Assembly (NCBI RefSeq): GCF_964340395.1
Contig: NC_135566.1
Coordinates: forward strand, 13,777,501 to 13,832,500
From: Glandiceps talaboti
Lineage: Eukaryota; Hemichordata; Enteropneusta; Spengelidae
DNA: 55,000 bases
Direction of reading: 5' to 3'
Shown: piece by piece, positions 1 through 17,313 of the stretch
Position numbering within the stretch: the stretch's first letter is position 1
Layout of the letters: each line of letters starts with the position of its first letter
The notes under the pieces: model-generated
Told to the model about the DNA's origin: nothing
Databases searched by the model: none
What the model saw: the letters and a program-made list of their open reading frames with translations, nothing else
Made by a program: the position numbers and the translations under genes

Positions 1-21
1 TGGTTTTATCAACACCCAGTC

Positions 22-24
<3 letters not shown>

Positions 25-105
<81 letters not shown>
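25..105. repeat. (TA)n microsatellite
   Basis: Uninterrupted TA dinucleotide array of about 40 units. Open frames across it are low-complexity artefacts. Confidence 0.98.
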
Positions 106-108
<3 letters not shown>

Positions 109-162
109 GACAATGTGCACGGTTTTGTCCCCATCTGCAGAGATAATAACAACTCAAGCAAA

Positions 163-247
163 TACAATGTAGCAATGCTGGTAAGACTTTTTTCGAGCCA
201 GACATTAAAATGTAGCTATTTTAGTAAGATTTTTGTCAAATCAGAAC
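163..247 (+). repeat. Family C subterminal repeat, two head-to-tail units
   Basis: Two diverged units of about 43 bp share the pattern AATGTAGCA, then a TTAGTAAGA-like stretch, then TTTTTGTC or a near match. The same units recur at 26697-26760, 26999-27056, 27097-27145, 45646-45820 and 51505-51640. This marks an interspersed element whose ends carry tandem copies. No coding content is seen. Confidence 0.55.
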
Positions 248-2366
248 ACGTTGTGTTTCATCTTTACAGTGACGTCAATGATAAGGTTTATTCATCTAAA
301 GGTATGTTTTTCCTAAGTTCCTTCTTCAAAGAAATATTTGATATTGTTCTATAATGTTTGGCTAATGAGCAAACGTTTCCTTTTGTCTAAAGGTCTGTCT
401 ATGTCAATTTCAAATTCCTCACGATTTTGAGACCTACATTGATAATCCACCTGCTGGAAACTCTTAAAGTTATTTACGACAAATGTACAAAAACTAAGTC
501 ACTTGTATGTGTTTGTTCAGCGTGAATCGTCTGCGTCATTTAGGGTTGACGCTGATGACGTCACGGTCACAGGTAACCAATCAATTTGAATCTTGTCAGT
601 AAGTTCCCCGAAGCACAACAAACGTGACCTCGTTATCAAATCCCTCAATAAACGTGTCTTGTTTTAAAATTTAATCGTAATCATCAAATACCAATCTAAA
701 TAGCTAAGGATCGCTTACCTGAAACATCTTTTTAAAGAAAGTGACCAATTTCGTTGCAGTCACAATAAATGAATATCCCTCTGAAAGGAAACGTTTTGTG
801 TGTGACTTTTTGATAGTTATATGATCAGAGCAATATCACATTGTATACATAAAACATAGTGATAGTTTTATGTAGCGCTTTTCAACGCGCTACTCATAGC
901 GTTAACATTCACTACCTCTGCACGGACCTATAACGGCACAACGACCCCTTAACTTCCTCAACTCATAGGCGAGCATACAGTATTTTGCAGTCTGTAAGCG
1001 GATACATTCACAAAGCAGCCGCTGTCCTACTACGTATCCAGATTGATTGAGAGGGACACAATCTTGTTTCAAATCTTGCTTAGTAAGGAGTTCATTTTGA
1101 AATAAATGACAACCGCGAAGCCCAAACCTGCAATTTTCAGCGTCAAAAACCGGCTACTCTCATCATTCGACCATTATGACGTCGATCGACTCCAATATAC
1201 TTCCTTTTCGAGTGTATGTGCCAGACTAAAAGGTGTCGTAACTCATTTCCGAGTGTTCTTACGTACAGGCTTTCGTCAATTCACTGAAGTACCGAGAATT
1301 GGTTTTTAGAATAAAATCGACCGCTTGATTTACAGTGAACTGTTAACCTGTATGACGCGATTTCCTCTGATACTTACCAGGCCATGAAACCCTGTCGTCG
1401 CCAGGTCTCTCCCCCCACCTCCGGCAACAATAAAACAAACACGACATGGTAGTTTGGCTGTACATCTAATTGTCAATTGGTACACTTACTGGCAGCTGGG
1501 GCACGAGGTACTCTTTGGCAATTTCACTGTTCGTTTAATATCGTCTACAATTTCGTTTCGTCAATATATACACATCAGTCAACTTTAGATTTTAGGTCAC
1601 TTTCATCACTCAAACCGTGATGACAGAAAAGTATAATAATCGGAAGAATATTAGTCTCAGAAAGCAATTTAATGATTGCATGATACCTTTATATACATAT
1701 GTACATGTACTCCATGCAGACTTTTAGCATATACGTAATAACACTCGGAAATGATGAGTTACGACAGCGAAACCAAGCTTAATGCAGACACAAAACTATA
1801 GTTATTGCGACACCTTCGTATACGCCTTGAATGGATTTTGATTTAATTGTACTTACAGTAGGGTGGCATTTCTGATGACATCAGTGATCTCACAGAGTGT
1901 ATACAGTTGAAGACTTCCAAAGTTTACACTAACTTGATCACAGGATGATTAGGTTCGCTCAACTAGAGTCACCTCTATATCACCCACTTGTGTTATCTAC
2001 CAAATCACACAGCAATATAGTTTTAGTTTGTGTCATCTCAGTTGAAAGCTCGGTTGCCGCTGTAGTAGTATTTTGTGAACACTCTCTAGTAGACTGTTAT
2101 CAGACATTAACTACAAACCTTACGGTTGCTGATTTTTTCCCCAGAATATTTAACACGCTTACAAATTTCGTGTAGGTATCCATAATGTTGTTAATGTTGT
2201 TACAACGACTCTCTTTTCAAAGTCAACAGTAACAGCAACGACACATTTCTCGCACGGAACTAACCAGCAAGAGGCACACTCAAGATCACTGCACAGAGAC
2301 ACAAACGAATATAACTTCAAGATGATTTATTTCGTTACACACCACCTGGCCCACCAGTAGATGGAT
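248..2366. other. Intergenic, no gene recognised
   Basis: I see no gene here. A full palindromic CRE-type site TGACGTCA lies at 556-563. An ATG-initiated frame of 67 codons at 1106-1309 (+) has no recognisable domain and is near what chance gives in this sequence. The end of that frame carries a 14-bp match (GTACCGAGAATTGG) to the MITE family A terminus. Confidence 0.5.
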
Positions 2367-2555
2367 GACCCAGAAACATTCAAAGTTACAACAGATATAG
2401 AAGGATCCAGAAACCTTCAAAGTTACGACAGATATAGAAGGATCCAGAATATTCAAAGTTACAACATATATAGAAGGGCGACCCAGAAACATTCAAAGTT
2501 ACAACATATATAGAAGGATCCAGAACATTCAAAGTTACAACAGATATAGCCCAGA
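2367..2555. repeat. 37-bp minisatellite, five units
   Basis: Units begin with CCAGAA at 2370, 2407, 2444, 2483 and 2520, with a last partial copy from 2551. Spacing is 37 bp except one 39-bp unit. The core contains TTCAAAGTTAC followed by a purine-rich GATATAGAAGGAT segment. The unit is not a multiple of three and no protein is implied. Confidence 0.9.
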
Positions 2556-3555
2556 AAAGGGGCGTTTCTCAATATGTAAAGCATATTAAAATCATATCAC
2601 AATTCTTATTTAAATGTCAAGTTTCACGTCACTAGTCATTTGAGATAGTTGATTGGATTGAAGTTCATAACATTTGCATAAAATGACGTGATATTCAAAT
2701 TTTCCATCTCCGCGTATCGATTAATGCTATTTTTAAGAAACACATCAAAAATTCTTTACTATTAATCTATTCTTATGACAGGTGATGCCGACTCATGATC
2801 CATAGAAATTCTATTCCTTTGAAATCGTAATAAGTCTGTTTGACATCAACCGGTCAGTGACGTCACTAGACATCTTGTCGTCCACATCGGCATAGTATAC
2901 AATTAGTCTCTTTTGTCTCAAGTTCCGCACCGTCAGTTTGAACTTGACTTTACTGCTAACAAAGGCTATACAAATACAACCGGAGATCAATTTCAAATTC
3001 TCATTGTTCTCAGTAATAATAGCTTTCTCTTTTGTTTCATCAACTGCCCTTTGTTACTCATGTTTTATTGTATCAATTTGGAACGTTGTCCTTTGTATCT
3101 AAATTGGTTTTGTTAAAGTGCTGGGTTAAAGACAATAGATGCCACTAAATCGATACCGAAGTGGTTTTTTCTTAGTATCTGAATGCTTTCAAGGTACAAC
3201 ATACTTTTAGTTCAATTTAATCTTAGGAATGTATGTGACACTCCTTTTATTCCAGTTTGCAGTAATAAAATTATATATATGACACAGTAAAATTGTCTCT
3301 AAAAAAATATAGAAGTCATAAAAAGTGTAAAATATTGAAAATTGAAATGAATCCCATATTCTATATCATCACCACGAATAAAATGAAAAATATTAATGCT
3401 TGAAAAAAACATCCCAGCCCAGGCATTTCTAGTCAAACGTTAGTGTCTAAATTACATGTAGAACGCCGCCGAGGTACTTTGACCTGCTACACGAACTGTT
3501 TAGCTATAAAATAGTTGTCGAATGCCACGTTAAAAGCCTAAAAGAGAATTTTGTC
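2556..3555. other. Intergenic, no gene recognised
   Basis: AT-rich unique-looking sequence. I see no conserved frame, RNA gene or inverted-repeat element. Confidence 0.5.
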
Positions 3556-3569
3556 ACCTTGGTGTGCTC

Positions 3570-3735
3570 TTGGAAATTACAATTAAAGTTGCTTGGTCGA
3601 AATCACGTCTTATGTATCACGCACTACAAATTCATCGTTAGGTATAGGCGCGTGCGAGAATAAGTTGACCTTCTTGTTCTACTTTGACCTATAGCATAAG
3701 GTTAAATGTTATTGAATTACCGAGAATTGTGGATT
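3570..3735 (+). mobile_element. MITE family A, partial copy
   Basis: Aligns over its length to the reverse complement of 19611-19847. Shared blocks include TTGGTCGA near the start, GACCTTCTTGTTCTA, AAATGTTATTG and the terminal ACCGAGAATTG. The 5' inverted repeat present in the other copy is missing here, so this is a truncated or diverged insertion. Confidence 0.6.
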
Positions 3736-3846
3736 CGTCTGCACCTAGTACATATTAAATGTTAAGATGAACACGTATATATGTTCGAGATAACAATTCT
3801 TCTCCTTTTGCAGGTGCTTTAGACATCACCAAAAGCTTAGTAACAT

Positions 3847-3860
3847 CCCCCCCCCCCCCC
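3847..3860. repeat. Poly-C tract
   Basis: Run of C on the plus strand. Similar G or C runs recur through the window, several just inside transposon termini. Confidence 0.9.
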
Positions 3861-3948
3861 GTTTGATATACCAGTCTGTTTTCTTTACTGATCAAACACA
3901 TACATATTAGGAAATTTATGAATAAATTGAGAGTACTTGGTAGAGTGC

Positions 3949-4117
3949 GGCAATTATCCAACTCAAAAAACAAAGAGGGTCGCCCTCATGGAGCTCGGTG
4001 GTGTATATACTTCCTAAAACGATCAGTAGTCCTAGCAGTTCTTCTAGTAAGGCAATTATCCTTCTCAAAAACCAAAGAGGGTATATGTAGATCTCCAGGG
4101 TTGGAGCTCGGTGGTTG
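3949..4117 (+). repeat. Two-copy direct repeat (~65 bp)
   Basis: Copy 1 spans 3949-4003 and copy 2 spans 4051-4117. Both start GGCAATTATCC, continue through a CTCAAAAA..CAAAGAGGG block and end GAGCTCGGTGGT. They are separated by about 47 bp. Function unknown; probably a tandem duplication within an older interspersed repeat. Confidence 0.75.
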
Positions 4118-4129
4118 ATGCGAGTATTG

Positions 4130-4520
4130 CCAATTCATTGTGTATTTGCTTGCAACGGGTGTTTCCATCCACAATAATTTGTTCTTATGAATTGAAAGGT
4201 GTCGATTTATTTAAAAGTGCAATTTAATTAAAATGGTCTGAGTTTCCACCCGCAATATGTTAATATGAATAAACAAGCGTCAATGCAATTGAAAATGCAA
4301 TTTAATTATTAAAATTTGTGGGAAATGTTCCATCCACAATGTGTTCCTACTATGAAAAATGGTCGATTTAATTAAAAAGTGTAATTTGATTACATTTTTG
4401 GTTGTGTGTTTCACCAAACCATTTTGTGTTCCATACGCAACTAGTTCAAATTAATTAAGGGGTGTTGATTTAATTAAAATACAATTTCATTAAACTGCTG
4501 ATCCAATGGGTAATTCCATA
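4130..4520 (+). repeat. Degenerate ~80-100 bp tandem repeat, about five units
   Basis: A TTCCAT(C/A)C(A/G)CAA-like block recurs near 4162, 4242, 4328, 4429 and 4513. Most units also carry a TCGATTTAATTAAAA-like segment followed by GCAATTTAATTA. Divergence between units is high, which points to an old array. No coding frame is retained. Confidence 0.7.
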
Positions 4521-6514
<1,994 letters not shown>

Positions 6515-6756
6515 ATGTGTTATACCGTCTTAATGACAATAGGGCATATTCTTTTCACAGAAAGACATTGTACGATTGCAAAGATGACTGTATGAACAAT
6601 CAGTATGGCAACATTTAAAGAGGCCTTATCCAGCCCTCTACGGAGCTAATGGAATGGATATTGTATAAATAATAAAACCTATCACACCCTTCTAAATTGT
6701 AAGCAGAATTATTTAGTCACAATGGTTCATTTACGTGTTTTGGGCAATAATTAGAT

Positions 6757-7020
6757 ATTATATCCCATTACTTTTCTTCACTGAGCTGACGAAAATACGA
6801 ATGACATATAGGGGGCCTTGTTACTACGAGTCGCTAGGTCTTAGGTCACGCTAATTTTTCCGGCTGAATGAAGAAAAATATTGGGGAATAATATAATTAT
6901 ACCCCTCAAGCATAATTTCAGAAAAGTAGGCAATTTGGAACGTTTAGACCCATATTTCGGACACCTCAAAACCAGTGATTTACACATGAGTTGTCGCGGC
7001 GTAGAACTGCCAGGGTATAC
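6757..7020 (+). mobile_element. Interspersed repeat family B, copy 1
   Basis: Aligns over roughly 260 bp with the reverse complement of 20750-21020. The best-conserved blocks are GGCCTTGTTACTACGAGTC, TTAGGTCAC, TGAATGAAGAAA or GGATGAAGAAA, a TATAATTATACC-like block, and ACC(A/T)C(A/G)(A/G)AACCAGTGA. Neither copy keeps a shared open frame. The class is unknown; a MITE or the end of a larger element is likely. Confidence 0.7.
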
Positions 7021-9870
<2,850 letters not shown>

Positions 9871-9871
9871 A

Positions 9872-11807
<1,936 letters not shown>

Positions 11808-11929
11808 GTATGTATGTATGTATGTATGTATGTATGTATGTATGTATGTATGTATGTATGTATGTATGTATGTATGTATGTATGTATGTATGTATGTGTA
11901 TGTGTGTATGAATGTGTCTGTCTGTCTGT

Positions 11930-11964
<35 letters not shown>

Positions 11965-11968
11965 CATG

Positions 11969-11999
<31 letters not shown>

Positions 12000-12230
12000 C
12001 TGTCTGTCTGTCTGTCTGTCTGCCTGCCTGCCTGCCTGCCCGCCCGCCCGCCCGCCCGCCCGCCCGCCCGCCTGCATGCATGCATGCATGCATGCATGCA
12101 TGTATGTATGTATGTATGTATGTATGTATGTATGTATGTATGTATGTATGTATGTATGTATGTATGTATGTACATGTAAGTACATGTACGTGCGTGCGTA
12201 CGCGCGTGCGTGTGTATGTGTATGTATATG
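11808..12230. repeat. Mosaic tetranucleotide array
   Basis: Successive blocks on the plus strand read TATG, TCTG (CTGT), CTGC, a CATG step, TG, CTGT, CTGC, CCCG, CATG and back to TATG. Most neighbouring blocks differ by one base of the unit, so the array looks like a stack of homogenised point variants of one 4-bp register. All six frames are open over long stretches because the unit lacks stop codons. No protein is implied. Confidence 0.95.
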
Positions 12231-13667
12231 TGACATGTGAGTGAAAGCTTGTCAATAGTCAGAGTACAAATGTGACGGTCTTGGCTGACAAACTCGAATT
12301 TAATAGATAGCCACTCTGATGTCTCTTCCCCCATAAAAATGTATTCTCATTTGTTTATGAAAGGCAAATTAGTTGTTGACGGCAGGAGCTGATGGCAATT
12401 GCTTCCTTTACCAGCGGATACCCGGATGCAGATATGGGAAATGGGTTTCTCATATTGGAATTGCAGTTGTTCAACCCATATAATATGCAATATGTAGTGC
12501 ATATACGAGCAACCCGCATTTCTTTACTATTGCCAATCACTCTACATCATTACATTACGCTATACCCATCAAGATGTTAGCTGTACAATTAGCGTTATTT
12601 GCGTTTAACCTATCGAAAGCAAATTTATGAACATGTCAGCCAACAGATTCCACTTTACGTTCTCGACGCACGACAGATGCCGAACAATTGAAGAAATCGA
12701 TTTGTGAATATTTTCAATCTTTGTATTAAAGATGTTCGTAACACCATGAATGGATGTCGGCAGTCTTTGCGGGGTGTACAGCTGCAAATTCTAGTGTTGT
12801 CATTATTAGCACTCTATTGTTATTGTTCCTGTCCTTTGAAAGACATTTCACAGTTACCTTCCTGCTTGCGTATACTTTCAATGAAATGTGAAGGCCGAAT
12901 CTCATACCATGAATCGCTAAGTTGGCAAATGGAGTGAATTCAGTCGAATTCTTATAGTATGACTTGACTTAGGATTATATATGTTAGGGTGCCAGTGATC
13001 CTATATAACTGGAATTGTGTTTATTTGTTATCAATTATATCAATAAGAACGGCATGAAAATATTAACCTTTGGGATTCTCATTATTAACAACTTCCCGTA
13101 ATAACGTATGACATAAACACGCGTGGCGTCAAGGGTATTATATAATCTTGTCTAGATGGCATTACGTAATCCAGCAATCACTCACGGTGCAGTTGTCTAA
13201 TAGTTTTAACGATGTATGGAATTCCTATTTAAAGGTCATAGGAACAGGATTAAAACTTGGAAGGAAACACAGTTGTCTTGTAGAGCTCAGGTGCAGCCAA
13301 GTAGCAGATTTGTGATCAAAAGTGGTGTTTATAATAGAATCGCTCCCCCAAATTGTGGGGGAGGGCGTTTAATGTTGCAGGTAGGTTGATTTCAACTGTA
13401 AATGGACAGATGAGCAACCTGGCATATGGAGACCAGCATCACTATTGTATTGTATGTACTGATGATTCAGTCTATTAAACTTGTAAATTTGACTTTGAAA
13501 TATTCGACAAATGCATATTTCATTAACAATGTCACGCATCATTTTAAAGAATGTGACTCGAGAACTAATGTCTCGGAAAATCAAAGTTTTTAAGAATCTC
13601 TTCAAATGAAAACTTGTTTTGGGCCTATTGAATTGATAGTACAGATTTGGTGGTTTACTGTCTTGTC
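12231..13667. other. Intergenic; small hairpin only
   Basis: A CTCCCCCA / TGGGGGAG hairpin with a 5-nt loop lies at 13343-13363. No gene recognised; open frames here are short and featureless. Confidence 0.5.
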
Positions 13668-13679
13668 GTCAAGGAAATC

Positions 13680-14350
13680 AACACTCTTTTATTTTGGCCA
13701 TATAAGGAAATCAACAATATTTTCTTTTCCCATATAAGGAAGTCAGCCATCTTTTGTATTGCCATATAAGGAAATAAACCATCTTTCATTTTGCTATGAA
13801 ATCAACAATCTTCTATTTTTGCCATTTGAGGAAATCAACAATCTTTTACTTGCCATATAAGGAAATAAACCATCTTTCATTTTGCCATGAAATCAACAAT
13901 CTTCTATTTTTGCCATTTGAGGAAATCAACAATCTTTTACTTGCCATATAAGGAGATCAACCATGTTTTCATTTTGCTATGAAATCAACAATATTTTATT
14001 TTTGCCATAAGGAAACCAACCTTGTCTTTTATGTTGCATTGACATCAATAATCTTTTCTTTTTGCCATATTTAAGGAAATCAGCCATTTCTATTTTGCCA
14101 TACAATGCTATGAAATCAACACCTTTATTTTTACCATATAAGGAAATCAACCGTCTTTTATATTGCCATATAAGGAAATCAACCATGTCTTTCATGCTGC
14201 TATGAAATCAGTTATCTTTTATATTTGCTATATAAGGAAATCAGCCATCATTTATTTTGCATTGAAATCAAAAATCTTGCCATATAAGGAAATCAGCCAT
14301 CTTTCATTTTGCCATATAAGGAAATCAGCCATTTTTATTTTGCCATATAG
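13680..14350. repeat. 32-bp minisatellite with repeated CArG boxes
   Basis: The unit is about 32 bp and contains CCATATAAGG followed by AAATCA(A/G)CC and a T-rich half. Exact CCATATAAGG occurs nine times, starting at 13698, 13730, 13762, 13853, 13944, 14134, 14166, 14280 and 14312. Variants such as CCATTTGAGG lie between. A 91-bp higher-order block is duplicated (13762-13852 and 13853-13943). CCATATAAGG matches the SRF/MADS-box consensus CC(A/T)6GG. Whether SRF binds here is unknown. Confidence 0.9.
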
Positions 14351-14943
14351 AGTTTACAAAGTATTCGACGGCCATATAGGATTCCAAAATGACTTTGATT
14401 TGATATGATTTTGATCTTTATTTGAAACCTTTGTACTAGGACCCCTGGCAGTTTTAAATTTGTTCTTTAAGGACAAATTAATATAAGGGCAATCATTCAA
14501 GATTAGTATTTCAAAGGCACACACTTACTTTAAGATGAAAGGGACCGTTAAATGGTTAATGAGCCTTTAGTTACCATTTTCCTTTATTAGTCCCTGTAAA
14601 CTTTATGATCAATTTCTATACAATGCCTACTAACTGGTATTGCCAAGAATATGTTCATCCCTGAGTCCGCCCTCCGTCGGTCCAAGTATACTACCACATG
14701 TTCGCATCATGTAATGTATAAAGTACAAATTAATGTATTCACTGGGTTTACCACAGTTACAACAATCAAAATGATAAGGAATATTTCGTTGGAACATTAA
14801 AGGTATGTCGAATACTGTCAATAATTTAATAACCGTACCTACTTAAGAATGACATAGTAACAAGGTCGGGTTTTCTTCAATCTGGTTTAAAGTACGGTGC
14901 ATCAAAGGCCCGGCTGATTTAACAACATCTACTAAAGACAGCG
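14351..14943. other. Intergenic, no gene recognised
   Basis: No structured repeat, RNA or convincing frame seen. Confidence 0.5.
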
Positions 14944-15279
14944 CTAAATAAAAAACAATAAAATACCCAGAGTTGAAATAATATGAGGAGAATAATTGAT
15001 TATGCTCGCTTCATGCTTTTTGTTGTTTATAGATACAAGTACATGATCGCATCGTATCGATGGTAAAAAAAATGCGCCTGGCAGATTTGCTTCAGGCATA
15101 AGTTCAGTTACAAGACACGTCCAGCTGGGAGACGACTTCAGACGTCGCCATGCATATAGTACAGGAAAACTTAAAGACCGCCTAGGATTTGACAGTTCAT
15201 ACACTACTATACGAAGGTCGCCTGAAAGGCATTTTTCGATGTGTATCCCCCTGATAACCCTTTGTCGCAATGCAGTCAC
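14944..15279 (-). CDS. Unrecognised 111-codon open frame
   Basis: A non-repetitive minus-strand frame ends at TAG and begins at a GTG that follows an in-frame TAA by two codons. It therefore lacks an ATG start at its N-terminus. Composition looks mildly protein-like, with a mixed charged N-terminal half, a tryptophan/serine-rich centre and a hydrophobic C-terminal tail. I recognise no domain. It could be an eroded transposon exon or a chance frame. No upstream acceptor was identified with confidence. Confidence 0.15.
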   Translation of the reverse strand: MTALRQRVIRGIHIEKCLSGDLRIVVYELSNPRRSLSFPVLYAWRRLKSSPSWTCLVTELMPEANLPGAFFLPSIRCDHVLVSINNKKHEASIINYSPHIISTLGILLFFI

Positions 15280-15511
15280 AGATTATATTTTCTCGTTTTT
15301 GGCGAATCAATCTTCGAGAACAAAACACAAGACTATGTTTCCAATGTAAGCAACATAACTCGTCATCTATACAATAGTTTTGTGAACCTTTTAACATGCA
15401 GTAATTCACAAGGGATTAAAAGCATTACAAAACCAAATTGTAGAATGTTTATTTCCAATAACAAAAGATGGTTCTATTTGTAACTTTCATGAGGAAGGTT
15501 TATGCTATGTT

Positions 15512-15585
<74 letters not shown>

Positions 15586-15649
15586 GATCGATCTATCTGT
15601 CTGTCTCTGTGTGTGTCTGTCTACCTGTCTGTCTGTCTGTCGGCCTGCC

Positions 15650-15706
<57 letters not shown>

Positions 15707-15743
15707 GCCTGTCTGTCTGTCTGTCTGTCGGCCGCCTGTCTGC

Positions 15744-15781
<38 letters not shown>
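15512..15781. repeat. (CTGT)n tetranucleotide array
   Basis: CTGT units with scattered variants (CTAT/CGAT near 15580-15600, CTGC, CGGC, and a GTGTGT stretch). All reading frames stay open, giving Cys/Leu/Ser/Val-only pseudo-ORFs. Confidence 0.97.
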
Positions 15782-15783
<2 letters not shown>

Positions 15784-16726
15784 GGACAAGATGTCTGAAA
15801 ATCTATTGTAAATCAAACTAACTGGACTATGGCAATGACAAGAATTGATTAGGTTTCGGTAACCATCACATCATATGAATATCAATAAGTTCTTTGCAAA
15901 CGTAATGACTTTCGATAATATAATTAGGCAATATCTTATAAATATCTTATTCAGACTAGAGAAAGGTATCGCCTTATAAAATATGATTTGGCTTCCTTTG
16001 TTTCAAACAGTAACGCGGGTTAACGGCTGCAACAGGTGACCTCTAGCCATAACAAGATCACGTCAGGAGTTCTAAAAATGGACTTTTCCCTTGTGGTTAA
16101 CAGATTTACGTCGGATTATTTCATTTCTTTGGCTCATAAACATGTACAAGACGTAACTTGATATGCCCTAGACGCCTGAATGAACCTGTTTACTGAAATA
16201 TATGCCCTTTTCATGTCTAAATGATGCAAACAAGATTTCATGCTTAATTTTCAAACATCAATATGCTACAAAACTGTCAGCTTTGCAACCTGTGGATACT
16301 TCATTACCACTAACAGTCGTATACTTCGTTTTTAACAAAATTAAATTTGAAAACACTGTAGGGAGTTGTGTTAAGTTGTTGGCGGAGTTGAGACTTTGAA
16401 ATCACATCCGTGTTTGGTTTTATCGCCCTGGGTAAACTATGAGAAGTTCTTAGAGAATTGAGCGTCCTAATAAACTAGATCACCGATCTCATAAATATAT
16501 TATATGTATGCGTGTCACTGTGTGTGTATGATTTTTTACGTAATATAATAATATATATGGATATATATGATTATATATACTCAACATATACAATATGTCT
16601 ATACTGGAGCAAACAGTGCTCAATACATATACATGTAGAGCGGTATAACTATTAAAAATAGTACAGTATCAAGTAAGATACACAGGAGCCGTTACACAGT
16701 GTTTCATGCTTACGCAATCATCGGAC

Positions 16727-16729
<3 letters not shown>
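15782..16729. other. Intergenic, no gene recognised
   Basis: AT-rich. The segment near 16495-16580 is rich in TATATA-like sequence. No gene signal. Confidence 0.5.

Positions 16730-16815
<86 letters not shown>
16730..16815. repeat. (TA)n microsatellite
   Basis: TA dinucleotide array of about 43 units lying about 50 bp upstream of the foldback element. Confidence 0.98.
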
Positions 16816-16817
<2 letters not shown>

Positions 16818-16867
16818 CCTAGAGGAGCGGTCTGTAAATACTTTCTTGAACCAGACATTTCTAGCCT

Positions 16868-17311
16868 AAAGTGTGACAGAACTATTGCTCTTTTCGAAGA
16901 AGCTTGCTCAAGCTGTTAAACGAACTATCAAGATCAGTGAGTCTGATCACAAGGTTGAGATTGACACAAAATAGATAACCCCTATGCATCACATACACAG
17001 TGAGGACTCTTTATTGATGTAAACAGTAACTGCATGAAAGAAACGGTTCATCAGTTGGCTGCTGACCATGGATTTTGTCGGAACTTCAAGAATTTATACC
17101 TCAAGTCTATTGTAATTTTAGTAGTGTGCGTGCTGTTACTGTTTATATTATGAACTAACCAAAGATACTGTGTATGTTATGTCTGTGTGTTATCTTTATT
17201 GTGTCTATCTCAACATGAAACCTTGTGAACAGGCTCACTGATCTTGATAGCGCGTTTAATAACTTCGGTAAGCTTCTTTGAAAAAAGAGCAATAGTACCT
17301 AAGTATCACAT
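16868..17311. mobile_element. Foldback element with ~100-bp inverted repeats
   Basis: The left arm (about 16870-16970) and right arm (about 17201-17311) are imperfect reverse complements over about 100 bp. Shared blocks include ACTATTGCTCTTTT, AAGAAGCTT, CTATCAAGATCAGTGAG and TCACAAGGTT. The 230-bp interior has no long frame. The structure fits a MITE or foldback transposon. I could not define target-site duplications. Confidence 0.75.
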
Positions 17312-17313
17312 GT

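Noticed and set aside
1106-1309. 67-codon ATG frame
   Set aside because: Short, no domain, and its end overlaps a MITE-terminus-like sequence.
2367-2555. CRISPR-like array from regular 37-bp spacing
   Set aside because: Units are contiguous repeats without unique spacers, in eukaryotic DNA.
13977-14195. Minus-strand 72-codon frame across the CArG minisatellite
   Set aside because: The 32-bp unit is not a multiple of three and the frame is a by-product of the repeat.
15502-15821. Cys/Leu/Ser/Val-rich frames up to 117 codons
   Set aside because: Read from the CTGT array; no non-repeat protein sequence of note at either end.
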